Positions 1 through 11,270 are shown, counted from the stretch's first letter. The stretch: DNA of 64,000 nt from Mermis nigrescens (GCA_036768485.1 JAVLUZ010000271.1:1116001-1180000); one strand, 5' to 3'. Notes: a model not told the origin generated them from the sequence alone. Translations and numbers: made by a program.

Positions 1-1250
1 GTCGGGACAAATCGAATAAAATAAAATTGAAGTACGTTACAAGGGCTGCATGTTGCCGCAAATTGCGTTTGAAAAAACTCAATATTGTGTTATTTCTGGA
101 GGTGTAAAGTTCGAAATCAGGGGTGTAACATGGGGTGGAAAAACACGTTTTCTTCTCTTTTTTGATTGGGCAATATGTCAAATATTTTACGGAACATAAG
201 TTTTCCGCACGCAAACGTACTACGATCTAAAGGCTACAAACTGAGCCAAAGCGAATTTCTTTTCACTCAATGGGGGGTTAGGTTAAGATTTTTAAAGTTT
301 GCAATATAGTGGATGGTGGAAAATACGTTTTTGTCCATTTTTCGCTCGCCAATTTCACCGTTTAGAAGTCGGAATACGTCGAGTAGAACACTAATAAAGT
401 ACTTTCTAAGGGGTATATGTCACAGCAAATTGTGTTTATTTACATAAATATTGAGCTTTTTCCGGTGGTGTAAAGTCAAAAATCGGGGATCTTAAACGTG
501 TTTCTGTCTTTTTTTCTGACAATTTCTCCGGTTATGAATCTGGACATGATCAAAAGTCTAAAAATGTACCAGGGGTCAAACGTGATACGTCACTTGGGTG
601 CCTTTGTTTACACACAATACAGTTGTATGTAGTGGAGTGGACTACTTCTAATGTTTGTATGTCTTCAGGCCATTGTGGAGACTTAATTTTTCCATAAATG
701 TTGATCTTAATATCAGAGTAATATCAGAATAACGAATCTGACTAAAATCTTCCTTACATCCAGGGTTAATTAAAGTTTACGCTGAATATCACCTTTAGTT
801 CTAGAGCGTTGCGGAAGCTTAATTTTTCTCAAAATTTTCTATGTAACGTCAGAATTACGAACGAATTAGACTGTAAGTTTTCTCTACCTACAGTAGTTGT
901 GTAACTCCCAGAGCATTGCCGAACGTGATTTTTTTGCAAAATATGTTTCGTAAGGTCAGGATTACGAATTAGACTGTATGTTTTCTTTACACCAAGTAGT
1001 TGTGTAAAGTTTACACTGTAAATTAACTTTAGTTTTAGAGCGTTGCAAAAGCTTAATTTTTTTCAAAATGTAGTTGCGCAAAGTTTACGCTGGAAAATTT
1101 GATCTCTTTTAATAAGGTAAGGTGGTTTTGTTTCAAAATTACAATGCTGACATTCAGAATTATATTGTTTTCCGTGTTCTTTTACTGTTATCATTATTGT
1201 GGAATGTTATCGTATGTGTTTACTGACCGATTTACTCCAATCATGCTAAT
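1..1250. repeat. Degenerate tandem repeats upstream of the inverted repeat
   Basis: No exon was recognised here. About 95-560 holds roughly three diverged units of about 180 bp built on GTGTAAAGT, TGGTGGAAAA-cGTTTTTGTC and TTTCaCCGgTTA. About 660-1095 holds three to four units of 107-138 bp built on GAAGCTTAATTTTT, GTCAGAATTACGAA and TAGTTGTGTAAAGTTTAC. It is probably intron of the choline kinase gene or upstream DNA. Confidence 0.5.
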
Positions 1251-1866
1251 TAAAAGTAAGATACTAGCAGAGAAAAATGCTCCGATGGAGCAAAAAGGAC
1301 GAATTTACTTGGAATTAGGCATGATTAAGGACATAAAAGGAGGGGACTAGGGAAAAGCTACCTACGTATACCTGTGAAAGTTGTAAGAATCCGCTAAAAA
1401 TTAGACTTCAGCTAAAAACGCTAAAAAATCGAAGTATATTCTGCGGCTTCTGAAAAAAATGTGCATTCACAAAAATTGTTAACTGGCTCAGAAAAAGAGA
1501 TTATAAGGAAGCTTTGAAAGCACACCATCTTGTTTATTGCTGTCCGATAGCAATGCGTGCCATGCTTGCGTAAGAATGCAAATTATGTCATTTGCTGATT
1601 AGTGATCGCTTCTTTTCTGGAATAAGCTCTTCATTTATCTATTTCTATGTCGGAGATGCAACTCCCTTCTGTAGGCCGCAGAATATACTTCGATTTTTTG
1701 CGTTTTTTAGCGGAAGTCTAATTTTTAATAGATTCTTACAACTTTCACAAGCATACGTAGGTAACTTTATCTAAGTCCCCTCCTTTTATGTCCTTAATGA
1801 TGCGTAATTCGAAGTATATTTGTCCTTTTCGCTCCATCGGAGCATTTTTCTTTGCTAGTAAGAATA
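1251..1866. repeat. Large inverted repeat, arms about 195 bp, abutting a splice acceptor
   Basis: 1251-1449 and 1673-1866 are reverse complements at roughly 85% by eye. Shared stretches include AAAAATGCTCCGATGGAG, ATAAAAGGAGGGGACT and TCGAAGTATATTCTGCGG. The 220-bp centre holds nothing recognised. The right arm includes the acceptor and the first bases of the choline kinase exon at 1859. Confidence 0.8.
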
Positions 1867-1981
1867 TTCTCAGATGGTTTTCGCGCCTTAAAAAACTTAA
1901 GCCGGATTTGGTTTTGAATATTGCTGGTAACGCAACGCCCATTACCTTGGAAGACTTATTGATTGAATTTGACAAGATCAA
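1859..1981 (+). CDS. CHKA: Choline kinase exon (pre-Brenner segment)
   Basis: The acceptor is TTCTTTGCTAG at 1848-1858 and the donor is AA|GTGAGT at 1981/1982. It encodes a Trp-containing helix and an acidic segment ending LLIEFDKI, where choline kinases have the variable region before the catalytic motif. It ends in phase 2, which is completed exactly by the first base of the exon at 3510. The sequence is weakly conserved, so the evidence is position, phase and splice sites. Its acceptor lies in the arm of a large inverted repeat. Confidence 0.7.
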
Positions 1982-4900
1982 GTGAGTTAATCATTGCCCA
2001 TGTGATGGTCTTCTTCAGCAAGACATACCACTTAGAGTTATTGATAACATTCATGAACTTATTGTAATGGTCTCTTCTGAATAAGTACGTACCAATATAT
2101 TGCGTGAAAATTGGAGATTTTTTTCAAATTTTTGTTTATTAATAAATCTATCTTAGACCGTAAGTAGCTGGAAGAAAAATGTTTAATCTATTATCATTGG
2201 GGCAGCCCTGGCCATAGATGCGCAGCATGACTGATCAGGAAGGGAAAGTCAAAAATTGAGTTTTTTGGGATAAGATGACCTCAAAAACTAGTGAAAGCGC
2301 TCAAATAGCGTTAAAACTACAATATTACACAGTTTCTGTTCAATTCAAAGCACTTTTGAAGAATTCATTTTTTGCCTTTATCGTGTCTCATTTTCATCAG
2401 AAAATTTTTTTTCATTCTCAAGGTTAGCAAGAACCCCGAACCCCCTTCACAAGCATTTTTGATTCTGGCTATCAATTTTTCCATGTGAAATTTTGATCGC
2501 TTAAGCCGAACTTTTTGCTACAGTGTATGCGATCTACATATCATTTAAACTTCTATTTTTCTTAATTTTAGATTTAAGTTTGAAAATTTTTCCTTTAAAT
2601 TAGCATGAAAGTTCTTGGTGGCGTTCAAAATACTAGTTCTTAAAGTCTCAAGTCTAAATCCCGTTGTGGAGATAATTGAGGCTTCTCAGTGTGGCTTGCC
2701 TGTGCAATCTGGGCGGTCTAGCGATTCAGCCTCAGATGAAAGGTCCACAAATTTGACTTTATCGAGCTAAAACGAGCTCAAAAAGTAATGTAAACAATAG
2801 GCACAGATTCAGAAAATGATGGGATGGCCGCCCTTCCCTCTGTCGGTCCAAGATAATTGGCGGTATGGCGCCGATAATGCATTTTCTAACTATCTTTAGC
2901 CATCATCTACCGTATTTTTATCGATTTTTTCGACGCTTTGCACCTGATAGTATTTTCTAATGAATTTACTGCCTTTCATGACAGTCTAATTGTTAGACTG
3001 TCATGAAAGGCCAGAAGTGTATTTATACTCAGCAAAATTTTTTAGCTCTTCCACTGATTTTTTGCAGCAATATTAACAGTTTTCTTCCGTTTTTTCAGTG
3101 ACAATTTAAAAAACATCATTTAGTAGTATAGTATTTCCCTAGCGTAACGTGTGAGGAAGAGAGCTCTATGTACAGTAACTCTAGCCTTCTTTGTCATGCA
3201 TGAGTCCGAGTTTCCTGAATTTTTTTGGAGAAAAATATGCACTAGAAAGGATTTAATCTGCTGGTAAACAGCAGAAAAAAGCTATTTGGTGCTAATTATG
3301 AATTTTTAGGACCTTTTTGACAATTTGAGAAAAAGTTGTTACTCCGCCTCCCTTATCAGAAAATCTTGGATCCACCGCAGATAAAAAACTCACATGGCCC
3401 AAAATTACTGCTGCAGCACTTCGATCCACATTAAAATTTCTGACTGTTGCATAACTTTCTTCTTTGCACTAGTTTCTTCTTTATCTTTGAGATATCCTTC
3501 GCGTTTTAGAAAATGTATTTCAATGGTTGAAAGTCCGGTCGTATTTTGTCACAATGACCTGCAGGAAGGTAAGGTCTACTAAATTCACTGAGTTTGAATT
3601 ATGATATCAAATTTCACGTATGCAATTTTTGCTTAAGAAAATTTTGTGGATGGATGGATAGATATTATTGTCTTTGCTAATTATTTTCGTATAATTATTT
3701 GATTGTGTTTAGCTGGGCGAATTTCAGCGTTAATAGCAAATTAGGGATCTTTGATCGACTAAAAACAGATAATGTGACTTTTCCTTCTCCACCTATGATA
3801 AAACTTGTAACGTGATTTCCGCACTTTACTTGAAACTTTTGACAATTTTTCACTGTAAGAGTACAAAAGACTGTCTTGCGGTGCTGTAGATTACTGTTTG
3901 TAAACCAGAAAATAATTCTTTGACTATTTAATTGTTGACTGCAGCAGCTATTCAGTTGCGTATTTGAGTTCTGGGAAGCCAGTCCCAAAAAAAGTTCCAA
4001 AGTATACCTACATTTACATGAAAAAACGATATATACATCAAAAACACCATTTTTGACGTTTTTGACGATACTCTTCTTATCTAAAGCATAAAAACATTCC
4101 ATGAATAAATTGAGCAAAATCGAACAAAATATGGGCGAAAAATGGAAATAGTATATCGACAAAAATTTTATGGAAAATTTTGGCAATTGATACAAATTAA
4201 TAAATAAAATGGTTGTATGAAAATTCTGCGGAGTCAGCCGTATTGGTGGGCAGCAATTAAATTTCGGAATACGATGGTGCGAAAATCGCGAGAAAAAACC
4301 ACCTAAAATTCAATTCTGGAGTCTTTCAGATTCTGGGAGGGAACTTAAGTTATGTGTGTCATAACCCCTAAACCCACGTCTATGTTTGGCCAGCAAACAT
4401 TTTTGGGGAATCAAATTCCTTTTGAGCACGAGCGATAAAGAGTCTTCATAAATATTTATTTTCGCAGGGAAATTTATAAAAATCTCTTTGGACTACCAAA
4501 TGTAAGAAATGCTATAAAGACAAAAAACGTGAAATAATTGACAAATAGCTGCTGTAATACTTCTCGTGTTACAAAAGTAATTGATTATTGGATAATTGGA
4601 CTGCTGCGAAATATTTGTGATCATGTGTCAAGCGTAGATGGGTAGATTATTGGTAAAAAAACAAAATTTTTAGATTTTCTAAGCTTAAGCTTTTTCAAAC
4701 CGGTTTAAGATTGCCAAAATAATATCGCTTAATAATAAATAATCATTGATTATCATCTGGTGTGCTTCTTTTCCAGGAAATATACTTGTGCCTCATGACA
4801 ACGTTAAAGGTCAAGATCTGGTTGTGATCGACTTCGAATATGCGAGTTATAACCACCGGTAAACAAATGTGTATGTGCCAGAACCGGAGAGATTCAGCAT

Positions 4901-7900
4901 GGCAGACAAAAGTCTGAAAATAGTTTTTTCAGCTTAGTTAATTTGAACAAGCGTACAGGATAAAAATAAGTGCTTGTAGAAATGCACGAAGATTTTTTCG
5001 TCGTCTATTTTAACTTTTCGGTTTTTCAACAATATTTTCTTCTTCCATCTGAGTTCTAACCAGTGTTTTTTTTGTACAAGGTCCGCTTGTACCTTGCAAA
5101 GATGGTCCCCAAAAGTCTTTGTACATTTTGTACATGCCAATTTTTGTGTACTACAATATAGTACAGTAGATATTTTAGTATGGTAAAACAGGGTTTTCCA
5201 TCTTTGGTGGTGTATTTGAGCTAATTTCTCGGTTTCTAACGCTAAAAATTACTAAAAATTGTCTGAAAACGGCGCGAATCGCCGAAAAATTTGACATTTT
5301 CCCATTCTAAATGCAAGCTGCCATTTTAAAGATACATCGGACAAACAATTGCTTATTTCGGCGCGTAGCGCCAAAAATTTTTGAGAATTTTACATCTTTT
5401 TACAGTTTTTGTCTTCCCAAAAATCTTTGTATATTTTGTACGCACAAATTTTTGGGTACTATAATATAATACAGTAGCGATTTTGTGTGTTAAAAACAGA
5501 GTTGTTCGACTTTTAGTAGTGTATTTTAGCTAATTTCTGGGTCTCTAAGGGCAAAAATAACTAATAATCGGCTTAAAACGGCGCGAAGCGCCGAAAAATT
5601 TGACATTTTTTCTTTTAAAATGCAATTTCTGACATTACAAAGATATATAGAACGCACAATTACTCATTTCGGCGCGAAGCGCCGAAAATGTTTGCGAATT
5701 TCAGACCTTTTTTGCAATTTTTGTCTTTGTACATCGGGAAAAATCTTTGCCGTATACAAAAAAACACTGGTTCTAACCACATATGATCTTGGAAGGGGGT
5801 CCCTGAAAAATTTTACCCCCCCCCAGAATTCGCGATTTTTCAAATGCTTCCGTAAATTTCCTGAAAATTCGTAGAAAAAATGCTTTTTTAAGCGTTTATA
5901 ACTAGCTATCTATTTGCTCAAAAGTGTCAAATTTTCGGCGCTTCGCGCCATGTACTCATCTTTTGACTATTTTGTTCAATTTATTCGACTCTTTGATTTT
6001 TCTAAAATTTAGTATGTTTGTTATGCTCTGGAAAGATAAATCATCAGAAACGCCGAAAAACGATCTTTTTGACGCGTATCCATCATTTTTGGACTAAAAA
6101 AAGGCTCTTTAAAATTTCACCTCCCCCTCCAGAATTCCCATGTTGTGCATGTCTGGTTCCGAGTTCAAACTGTTGTTAATGTTTGCTAAATTTATCTTAA
6201 GGGCGTTTGATTTCGCAAATCACTTTTGCGAATGGATGCTCGATTACACGAACGACTCAGCTCCTTATTTTTATTCAACGCCGGCTCATTTTCCAACCAC
6301 CGCGCAGCAGGCGATTTTTTTCCGCTCGTATTTACGCGAATTTGGCAGTGATGAAAATACGGAAATCGAGGTGCAGAAACTTATTGCCGAAACTGCGCCT
6401 TTTGTTCCCGTTTCACATTTCCTTTGGGCTGTATGGGCCTTACTACAGAAAGAAATTTCTCCTGTGAGATTCGATTTCCAGGTGATTCTCTTGCTTGCTC
6501 ACAACTATGCATAGTCTATTTCACGAAACCTTGTGCATGAAAATCAATTTTCAGCAACACAGCAAGCAGCTACAAAAGTGGTTTCTAGGCAGCTTACTGT
6601 ATTGCAATTTCGCATACTAAAACTTCAAACGCTTATCAATTCCTTTGCTGTGCAAAGTACAGAGATTGCTGCTTCAGTTTAAACCAGTTTTGTAATCGAT
6701 TTACATCGATTCAACAATTGTGATCCATGCACAACGTTTTGTGAAAGAGACTATAGAATTCGTGTAATTTGCTGAAGAAATGTAGTGTTTATGGGTCGTT
6801 ACCATATGTAGGCAGCAAGAAAATTCGGGGGAGGGGGTGCAAGACTTTTTCAAAGGTCAAAAAATCGCCTTAAAAATGGTGGTATGGTGAAAACACCATT
6901 TTTTGACGTTTCTCATCGAGCAATATCCATTGGCATCAAAAAATTGCGAAAAAAACGGGAAAAAAATAAAAATTGAATTCTGGGGGATATTTTGATTTCT
7001 GGGGGGGGGTATTTCGCTTTCTCGAGGGGCGCATACCCCCCAAACCTCCCCCCCACCCACGCCCAGGTGTGGTCGTTACCATACAAGGCATGGGGATATG
7101 AGGTTCTGGACCCCCAGAATCCGGCGGATCCCCCGAAATCGCCCCAGACTTGTATTTTAAGTGTTACATATAGTATAAAATCAAGAAATAACACTTTTTT
7201 AACAAAAGCATAGCTATCTTTTCTTTTCCTAAATAAAACACGTATTCCAATGAACAAATTGGGTGCTGAAAAGTTTGTCACATAAGATTGCCATGTCTTG
7301 AAGTAAAGTGCACAAAACACACGACTAGATTGATGATGACCTTTGGTGGTTGGACTAAATCCGGAATTCTATTGCGTGACAATGACTCATATTTACAGCA
7401 TTACAAAGCTAATCCAACCGAGTCAAATTTTAAACCATTTTGAAATAAGCATGCGTTCTACATTTGATGAAAATCTCTTGCATTCTTGTGAAGGTATCAA
7501 ATTTTCATGCGTAAAAATTGGTTTGTTTTCACTTGGAAATATTTCACCTCTTTATTTTTCTATTCTGATCATTATATTTCATTTCCACCGAGGTATATGT
7601 CTGTAGTTTATATGGGCGGCAGCCATAATCTAGGGGTTCGATGGGGCAAAATTGCCAAAAAAGCATCAAAAATTTATTTTTGGGGGTCCATCGATTGGTG
7701 GTCCATCGGATTCTCGGGGGAGGGATTCTAGACCCGCAAGCCCATGTGTGGTCTGTAGCCATCGTAATTTCAGTATTAGATATGAATTAAAGATATATTC
7801 ATTTCGATTTCTCATGTCAATGTACGAGTACCTTAATTATAACGTCTTTTAATCTCTTTATTTTAATCTCTTTCAATCTTTTAATCTCTTTTAATCTCAT

Positions 7901-10672
7901 ATGCTAAATTTATATAAAACAATCGCTTTTTTAGCACGACTCCACTAGCACCAGTGCTAATGACAATTTTTTCCATTAGCACGGGATAGACTACATTAGC
8001 ACACCAGTTTTTTACCTGTATAATACCTTCATATAGTGTCAGTAATGCATGTCCTTTTCTTTTTTAATTTAGCTGTTTAAGAATGCCATGATATTCTGCA
8101 GATCAATGATTTTTCTTGATCAATGTTTTTCTTTAAATAAATCGAAAAAATCCATGCTAAATCACAGTAATTGGCTTCCTAATGCTCAATAAACTTAGAA
8201 ATTGACACCTTTGTACCTATTACAGCATCAAAAATGATAATGCGGTTGTCATACTAATTTGATATAAAAAGAGACGTCACTGCGCTTATGAATTGAATGA
8301 TAAATGAACATAAAGAAGCCAATTTTGTCTCCAAACTACATAAAACAGTGCAAAGTTGTCACAAAGTAATTATCATGTGCCAGAAATCGATAAACAAATA
8401 GGCGAGATTAATGCTTAATGTTTTAGGTTGTATGTAGATTGATGGTGGAGTGTTTAAATCGCGCGTTTGGGGCTAAATAAACAGTAAGCATGACACTTCC
8501 CGAAAATTGTTTTACGTAAAAAAGCGTTAAAATTACTATAATTTTGTCAAAAAAACGTCTACGTATCCATTAGCACTTCGTGCTAACGGCCAAGATTTTC
8601 ATTAGCACGGAGTAACTTTCATTAGCAAGGTGTTGAAAAAACCGTGTGTGTGGCGGGGTCAATGTATTTTCCGGATTAACGATTATAAAAAAGTCTTCAC
8701 AATGAACCTTTTCAGGATTTTTTACTACTAACTAGTATCTTTACTTTGTGGGCCCGCTAATTACTATGTGTATATTCATTGCGCCATTTTACACCACTTT
8801 TCTGATTGAAATGCATACAAAGCATCGTATGAAGTGCGACTAGAAATTTTGGATGAGAGTCATTTAATAGCCGGTCACTTTAGCGGAGTTAAGCAACCTC
8901 TTTTGATCAAATATTGTTTAAAAATAGGCGAATGGGATAAAAAAGCTGAGGTCTCGGAGTGTAGGGGCGGCCGATTTTCGATGGTATATCTCTTAAGTGT
9001 ATGCTATGCGTGGAAAATGTGTTTTTCGATGGAAAATCTCAAAACTTTCGGAGATTATTATATATTTTAACGTTTAAAGTCTCTTTTTCAGCCAGCAAAA
9101 GTCAATTTCTTATGACCAGCATGCGACTACAAGCATACATGTAACATCTGGAAATTTCGGGGTTCCTACTGTCATGCCCGGTAGTGGGTATACATAATAA
9201 TCACGTTATATTCATTATAGCCATTCCTATTGGCTCAATCCGTGTATGTACGTCTGTCGAGCCCCGTCGTAATAATAGTAATATAATTCCTCAGTCAACA
9301 TTATACTCCGCGTGTCTTTGTGCACGTCTGTCGAGTCAATGGTCGATAAGTGTGAGCTAGTATTGACATGGGACCACACCTGGGCGTGGGGGTTTTCGGG
9401 GTATGCACCCCCGAGAAACCAAAATATCCCCCAGAATTCAATTTTTAAAATTTTTTTCGTTTTTTTTCAATTTTTTGATGACAATAGATAGTGCTCAATG
9501 CGAAACGTCGAAAAAACGGTGTTTTTTCGCCATACCACCACTTTTAAGGCCATGTTTTGACCTTTGAAAAATCTTGCACCCCCAGAATTTTCTTGCTGCC
9601 CACGTATGCATGGGACTCGAATGATTATAGCCATACCTAGAATAACGATATAATGAATTCAACCCTTTAGGAACTGGTTCGGCACTACAGCTCAATAAGA
9701 TGACTGTTCTGGGGATCAACCTGTGAGCTTTTTTCCTTTAAAATTTCCTTTAAACCTTATATAAATGCTCAAATAGCGTAAGTGCAGTATTATCCCATAG
9801 TTTCTAGTCAATTTCAAGCATTTTTACAGAAAATTTTGATTTTTGTTAATTGTTGGCCTTTTGATTTTACCTCTTTATCAAAAAAATTCAGTTATTCCTT
9901 CCTAGGGGTCTGGACACCCAACTTTCCCATTGACATGTCTGGTCGGCGCCAATGGAAAAAACCTGTCGGTACTAATGGTGAATTTCATGCAAAATATGAT
10001 ACAAATGGTAGAAAAATAAAAAAGCACACAGGAAAATAAACGGAATTTCTTTTAAAACGCTCAGCCAGTACCAAATACCAACCGATCAACGTCTATTTTT
10101 AAGTTGTTGCATGAGAGAGAGATTACATAAAGGATGTATTTGAGTATCTTCTACCTGCGTCCCAGTCGTTTTCAGTCGTCTTCACTTTAATATGACATTT
10201 ACGCGTACTAGGCATTTCATTCTTTTTACCGATTTATGAAAAGGATGCAACTGTTCAAATACGCCGACAAAATACAATCGTATTTTTATGATTACTTTTT
10301 ATTCTATTATTTTATTCATTCTTATCATTTTTATGACAGCAGGGGCATATTTAATAACCTGAAGTCTGTTTCAAATAAGTCTATGCATGATGAATTTTCA
10401 TCGGCGGGTTATTGAGATTACGTAACTGCATTCGCTTGAATCACAGTTAGACTTGCTATTGACGAAAAATTTTTTCGATATGCCTTTAAACTGTATTTGA
10501 AACATTACTTAAGCGTTTAAGCAAGCTTAACTACTCGGAATTTGTTGCTTCATCACTGTATTAATTTTCACGTCAACAATTGCAGGCTTATGCTAAGTGC
10601 CGACTTGAACTTTACTCAGGTTTGCGCGACGCATTAACTCGATTATTGAGTCGGCCACGAACGCTCTCGTAA
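1859..10672 (+). CDS. CHKA: Choline kinase, C-terminal five exons (5' part missing)
   Basis: This enzyme phosphorylates choline with ATP, the first cytosolic step of phosphatidylcholine synthesis by the CDP-choline route. I assembled it from 1859-1981, 3510-3568, 4777-4858, 6202-6481 and 10586-10672; every junction is GT/AG and the reading phases match. Diagnostic motifs are SPVVFCHNDLQEGN (Brenner kinase motif, catalytic Asp in HND), VVIDFEYASYNHR (choline kinase motif, Mg-binding Asp) and ANHFCEWM. HNDLQEGN and NHFCEW fit choline kinases rather than ethanolamine-only kinases. The N-terminal ATP-binding lobe is not seen and probably lies left of the window. Introns are 0.9-4.1 kb and full of MITEs. 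The symbol is the family name; the exact paralogue is not certain. Confidence 0.9.
1982..3509 (+). other. Choline kinase intron, mostly unannotated
   Basis: This is AT-rich intronic sequence with no gene or MITE that I could bound. The only clear structure is the perfect hairpin at 2971-3011. Confidence 0.6.
2971..3011. repeat. Perfect 19-bp inverted repeat with 3-base loop
   Basis: GCCTTTCATGACAGTCTAA, the loop TTG, then its exact reverse complement. It lies in the intron between the exons at 1859 and 3510. Function is unknown; candidates are a recent palindromic insertion or a small-RNA hairpin. Confidence 0.85.
3510..3568 (+). CDS. CHKA: Choline kinase exon with Brenner HND motif
   Basis: This 59-bp microexon follows the acceptor GCGTTTTAG and is followed by GTAAGG. 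It encodes KKCISMVESPVVFCHNDLQEG. It carries the catalytic HND and leaves one G to start the Gly codon that is completed in the next exon. The upstream in-frame extension to about 3394 is intronic. Confidence 0.93.
3569..4776 (+). other. Choline kinase intron
   Basis: AT-rich sequence with no recognisable repeat family or ORF with a family signature. I see nothing to annotate beyond the splice sites. Confidence 0.5.
4777..4858 (+). CDS. CHKA: Choline kinase exon with DFEYASYN motif
   Basis: The acceptor is TTCTTTTCCAG and the donor is GTAAAC. It encodes GNILVPHDNVKGQDLVVIDF followed by EYASYNHR, which completes HNDLQEGN and supplies the Mg-coordinating Asp of the choline-kinase motif. The phase fits both neighbours (2 bases in, 2 bases out). 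Confidence 0.95.
5061..5769 (+). mobile_element. hAT-type non-autonomous element, copy 1, with exact TSD
   Basis: It begins CAGTGTTTTTTTTGTACA and ends TATACAAAAAAACACTG, an imperfect terminal inverted repeat starting with the hAT-like CAGTG. It is flanked by exact 8-bp duplications GTTCTAAC at 5053-5060 and 5770-5777. The interior has repeated AAAAGTCTTTGTACAT-like blocks and four GGCGCGAAGCGCC-type hairpins (5271, 5359, 5580, 5670). No transposase frame. It sits in the choline kinase intron. Confidence 0.88.
5787..6155 (+). repeat. Repeat family C copy (GATCTTGG ... TGTGCATGTCTG)
   Basis: This dispersed repeat of 370-460 bp has C-rich ends containing CAGAATTCGCGATTTTTC and CAGAATTCCCATG, with a GGCGCTTCGCGCC hairpin in the middle (5937). 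Related copies lie near 30330, 50710 (-), 53415 and 57450 (-). Ends are approximate and no target duplication was defined. Confidence 0.6.
6202..6481 (+). CDS. CHKA: Choline kinase exon, C-lobe with NHFCEW
   Basis: This 280-bp exon follows TTATCTTAAG and ends before GTGATT. It encodes AFDFANHFCEWMLDYTNDSA, a variable linker, a PTTAQQAIFFRSYLREF segment, and SHFLWAVWALLQKEISPVRF. These are the conserved helices of the choline kinase C lobe that form the choline pocket. Confidence 0.95.
6512..6753 (+). mobile_element. Mariner-type MITE (TAGTCTGTTTCA ends)
   Basis: Inverted ends TAGTCTATTTCACGAAAC and the complement of GTGAAAGAGACTA, followed by TA at 6754. A TA target site and YAGTCTGTTTCA ends recur in many copies here. 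It lies in the last choline kinase intron. Confidence 0.7.
6803..7071 (+). mobile_element. MITE family 1 copy 1 (CAYAnnTGGGC ends)
   Basis: The start CATATGTAGGCAG is paired with the end GCCCAGGTGTG. Exact 8-bp duplication GTCGTTAC at 6795-6802 and 7072-7079. Internal landmarks shared by the family are GTGCAAGA-TTTTTCAAAGG, ATGGTGGTATGG, GACGTTTCTCATCGAGCA and G-rich runs after GAATTCTG. Confidence 0.85.
7607..7750 (+). mobile_element. Short MITE family 2 copy
   Basis: A 144-bp element flanked by exact 8-bp duplications GTCTGTAG (7599-7606, 7751-7758). It ends like family 1 (AGCCCATGTGTG) but has a different interior with GGGGCAAAATTGCC and GGATTCTCGGGGG. Related copies appear near 49773, 52055 and 52471. 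Confidence 0.7.
7930..8660. repeat. Clustered CATTAGCAC motifs flanking an AT-rich core
   Basis: CATTAGCAC or its reverse complement recurs at about 7947-8005 and 8569-8625, separated by about 560 bp of unremarkable AT-rich DNA. The layout resembles subterminal repeats of a non-autonomous transposon, but termini and target duplication are not resolved. Confidence 0.4.
8661..9374 (+). other. Choline kinase intron, no element recognised
   Basis: There is an open frame of 78 codons at 8834-9070, but it lacks family motifs and its phase does not fit the flanking choline kinase exons. I see no gene here. Confidence 0.5.
9375..9608 (-). mobile_element. MITE family 1 copy 2
   Basis: CACACCTGGGCGTGGGG at the left and CTGCCCACGTATG at the right. 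Exact 8-bp duplication CATGGGAC (9367-9374, 9609-9616). Reverse orientation relative to copy 1. Confidence 0.87.
9609..10585 (+). other. Remainder of last choline kinase intron
   Basis: No repeat family or gene recognised. The sequence ends with the polypyrimidine-poor acceptor CAACAATTGCAG at 10585. Confidence 0.5.
10586..10672 (+). CDS. CHKA: Choline kinase terminal exon
   Basis: The acceptor is CAACAATTGCAG. Phase 0 matches the exon ending at 6481. It encodes AYAKCRLELYSGLRDALTRL and ends with TAA at 10670-10672. The family usually ends in a YAxxRxxxY helix followed by a short basic tail, as here. It is 4.1 kb from the previous exon because the intron holds at least five MITEs. Confidence 0.88.
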   Translation, partial: AYAKCRLELYSGLRDALTRLLSRPRTLS

Positions 10673-10785
10673 ATTTTGAGTGAATTCGATGTTACCTGAC
10701 ACCAACATATGTGTAGTCTGTTTCACATACCTACATATTATGTACAAATTCAATCTTCGTCTGAATCTGAAATTTTCTATACCTC

Positions 10786-10791
10786 AATAAA
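10786..10791 (+). terminator. Poly(A) signal AATAAA of the choline kinase gene
   Basis: AATAAA lies 114 bases after the choline kinase stop codon, in AT-rich sequence. It is the nearest canonical signal and gives a compact 3' UTR ending before the MITE at 11043. Confidence 0.6.
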
Positions 10792-11042
10792 ATTAAAATA
10801 ATTTTACTCAGCGCTAAAGCGAGAGGCTACAAAACTGATTTTAGGCAATACAATTGATTGCTGAGCAGCACTGGCTGACCCGTTTTGTAAAGAGACCTCT
10901 ATTTCCATTGTGAAACGGATTATTATCGCTTCTTGTGTCTTAAATGTTGTAGGTACCATCTATGCAAACGCCAAATGCGTCTCGATTTGTACTCCTACGA
11001 GTGTCTGTATGTTGTGCATCGACATAAAATTAAGTTCCATGG

Positions 11043-11270
11043 TACAATCCATTTCACGTCCCGAAACCTTGCGCATGGAAATCAATTTTCAGCGACCAAG
11101 CGCTTAGCTACAAAAGCGGTTTCTAGGCAGTCTGGTGGTGTGATGTAATTTTGCAAAGTAAAACTTCATATGCCTATCAATTGTTATGCACGGTATCGTG
11201 ATTGCTGCTTTAATTTATTTACAACGACTCAAAAATTGCGATCCATGCACAAATTTCGTAAAACAGACTA
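11043..11270 (+). mobile_element. Mariner-type MITE downstream of choline kinase
   Basis: Diverged relative of the copy at 6512. It shares CGAAACCTTGCGCATGGAAA, CTACAAAAGCGGTTTCTAGG and a right end AAACAGACTA followed by TA (11271). The left end is degraded. Confidence 0.6.

Noticed and set aside
3695..4195. 166-codon - strand frame in a choline kinase intron
   Set aside because: No family motif; Phe/Ser/Asn-rich composition expected from AT-rich DNA; antisense to the gene.
8834..9070. 78-codon + strand frame as the last choline kinase exon
   Set aside because: No YAxxR helix. The exon at 10586 fits in both phase and sequence.
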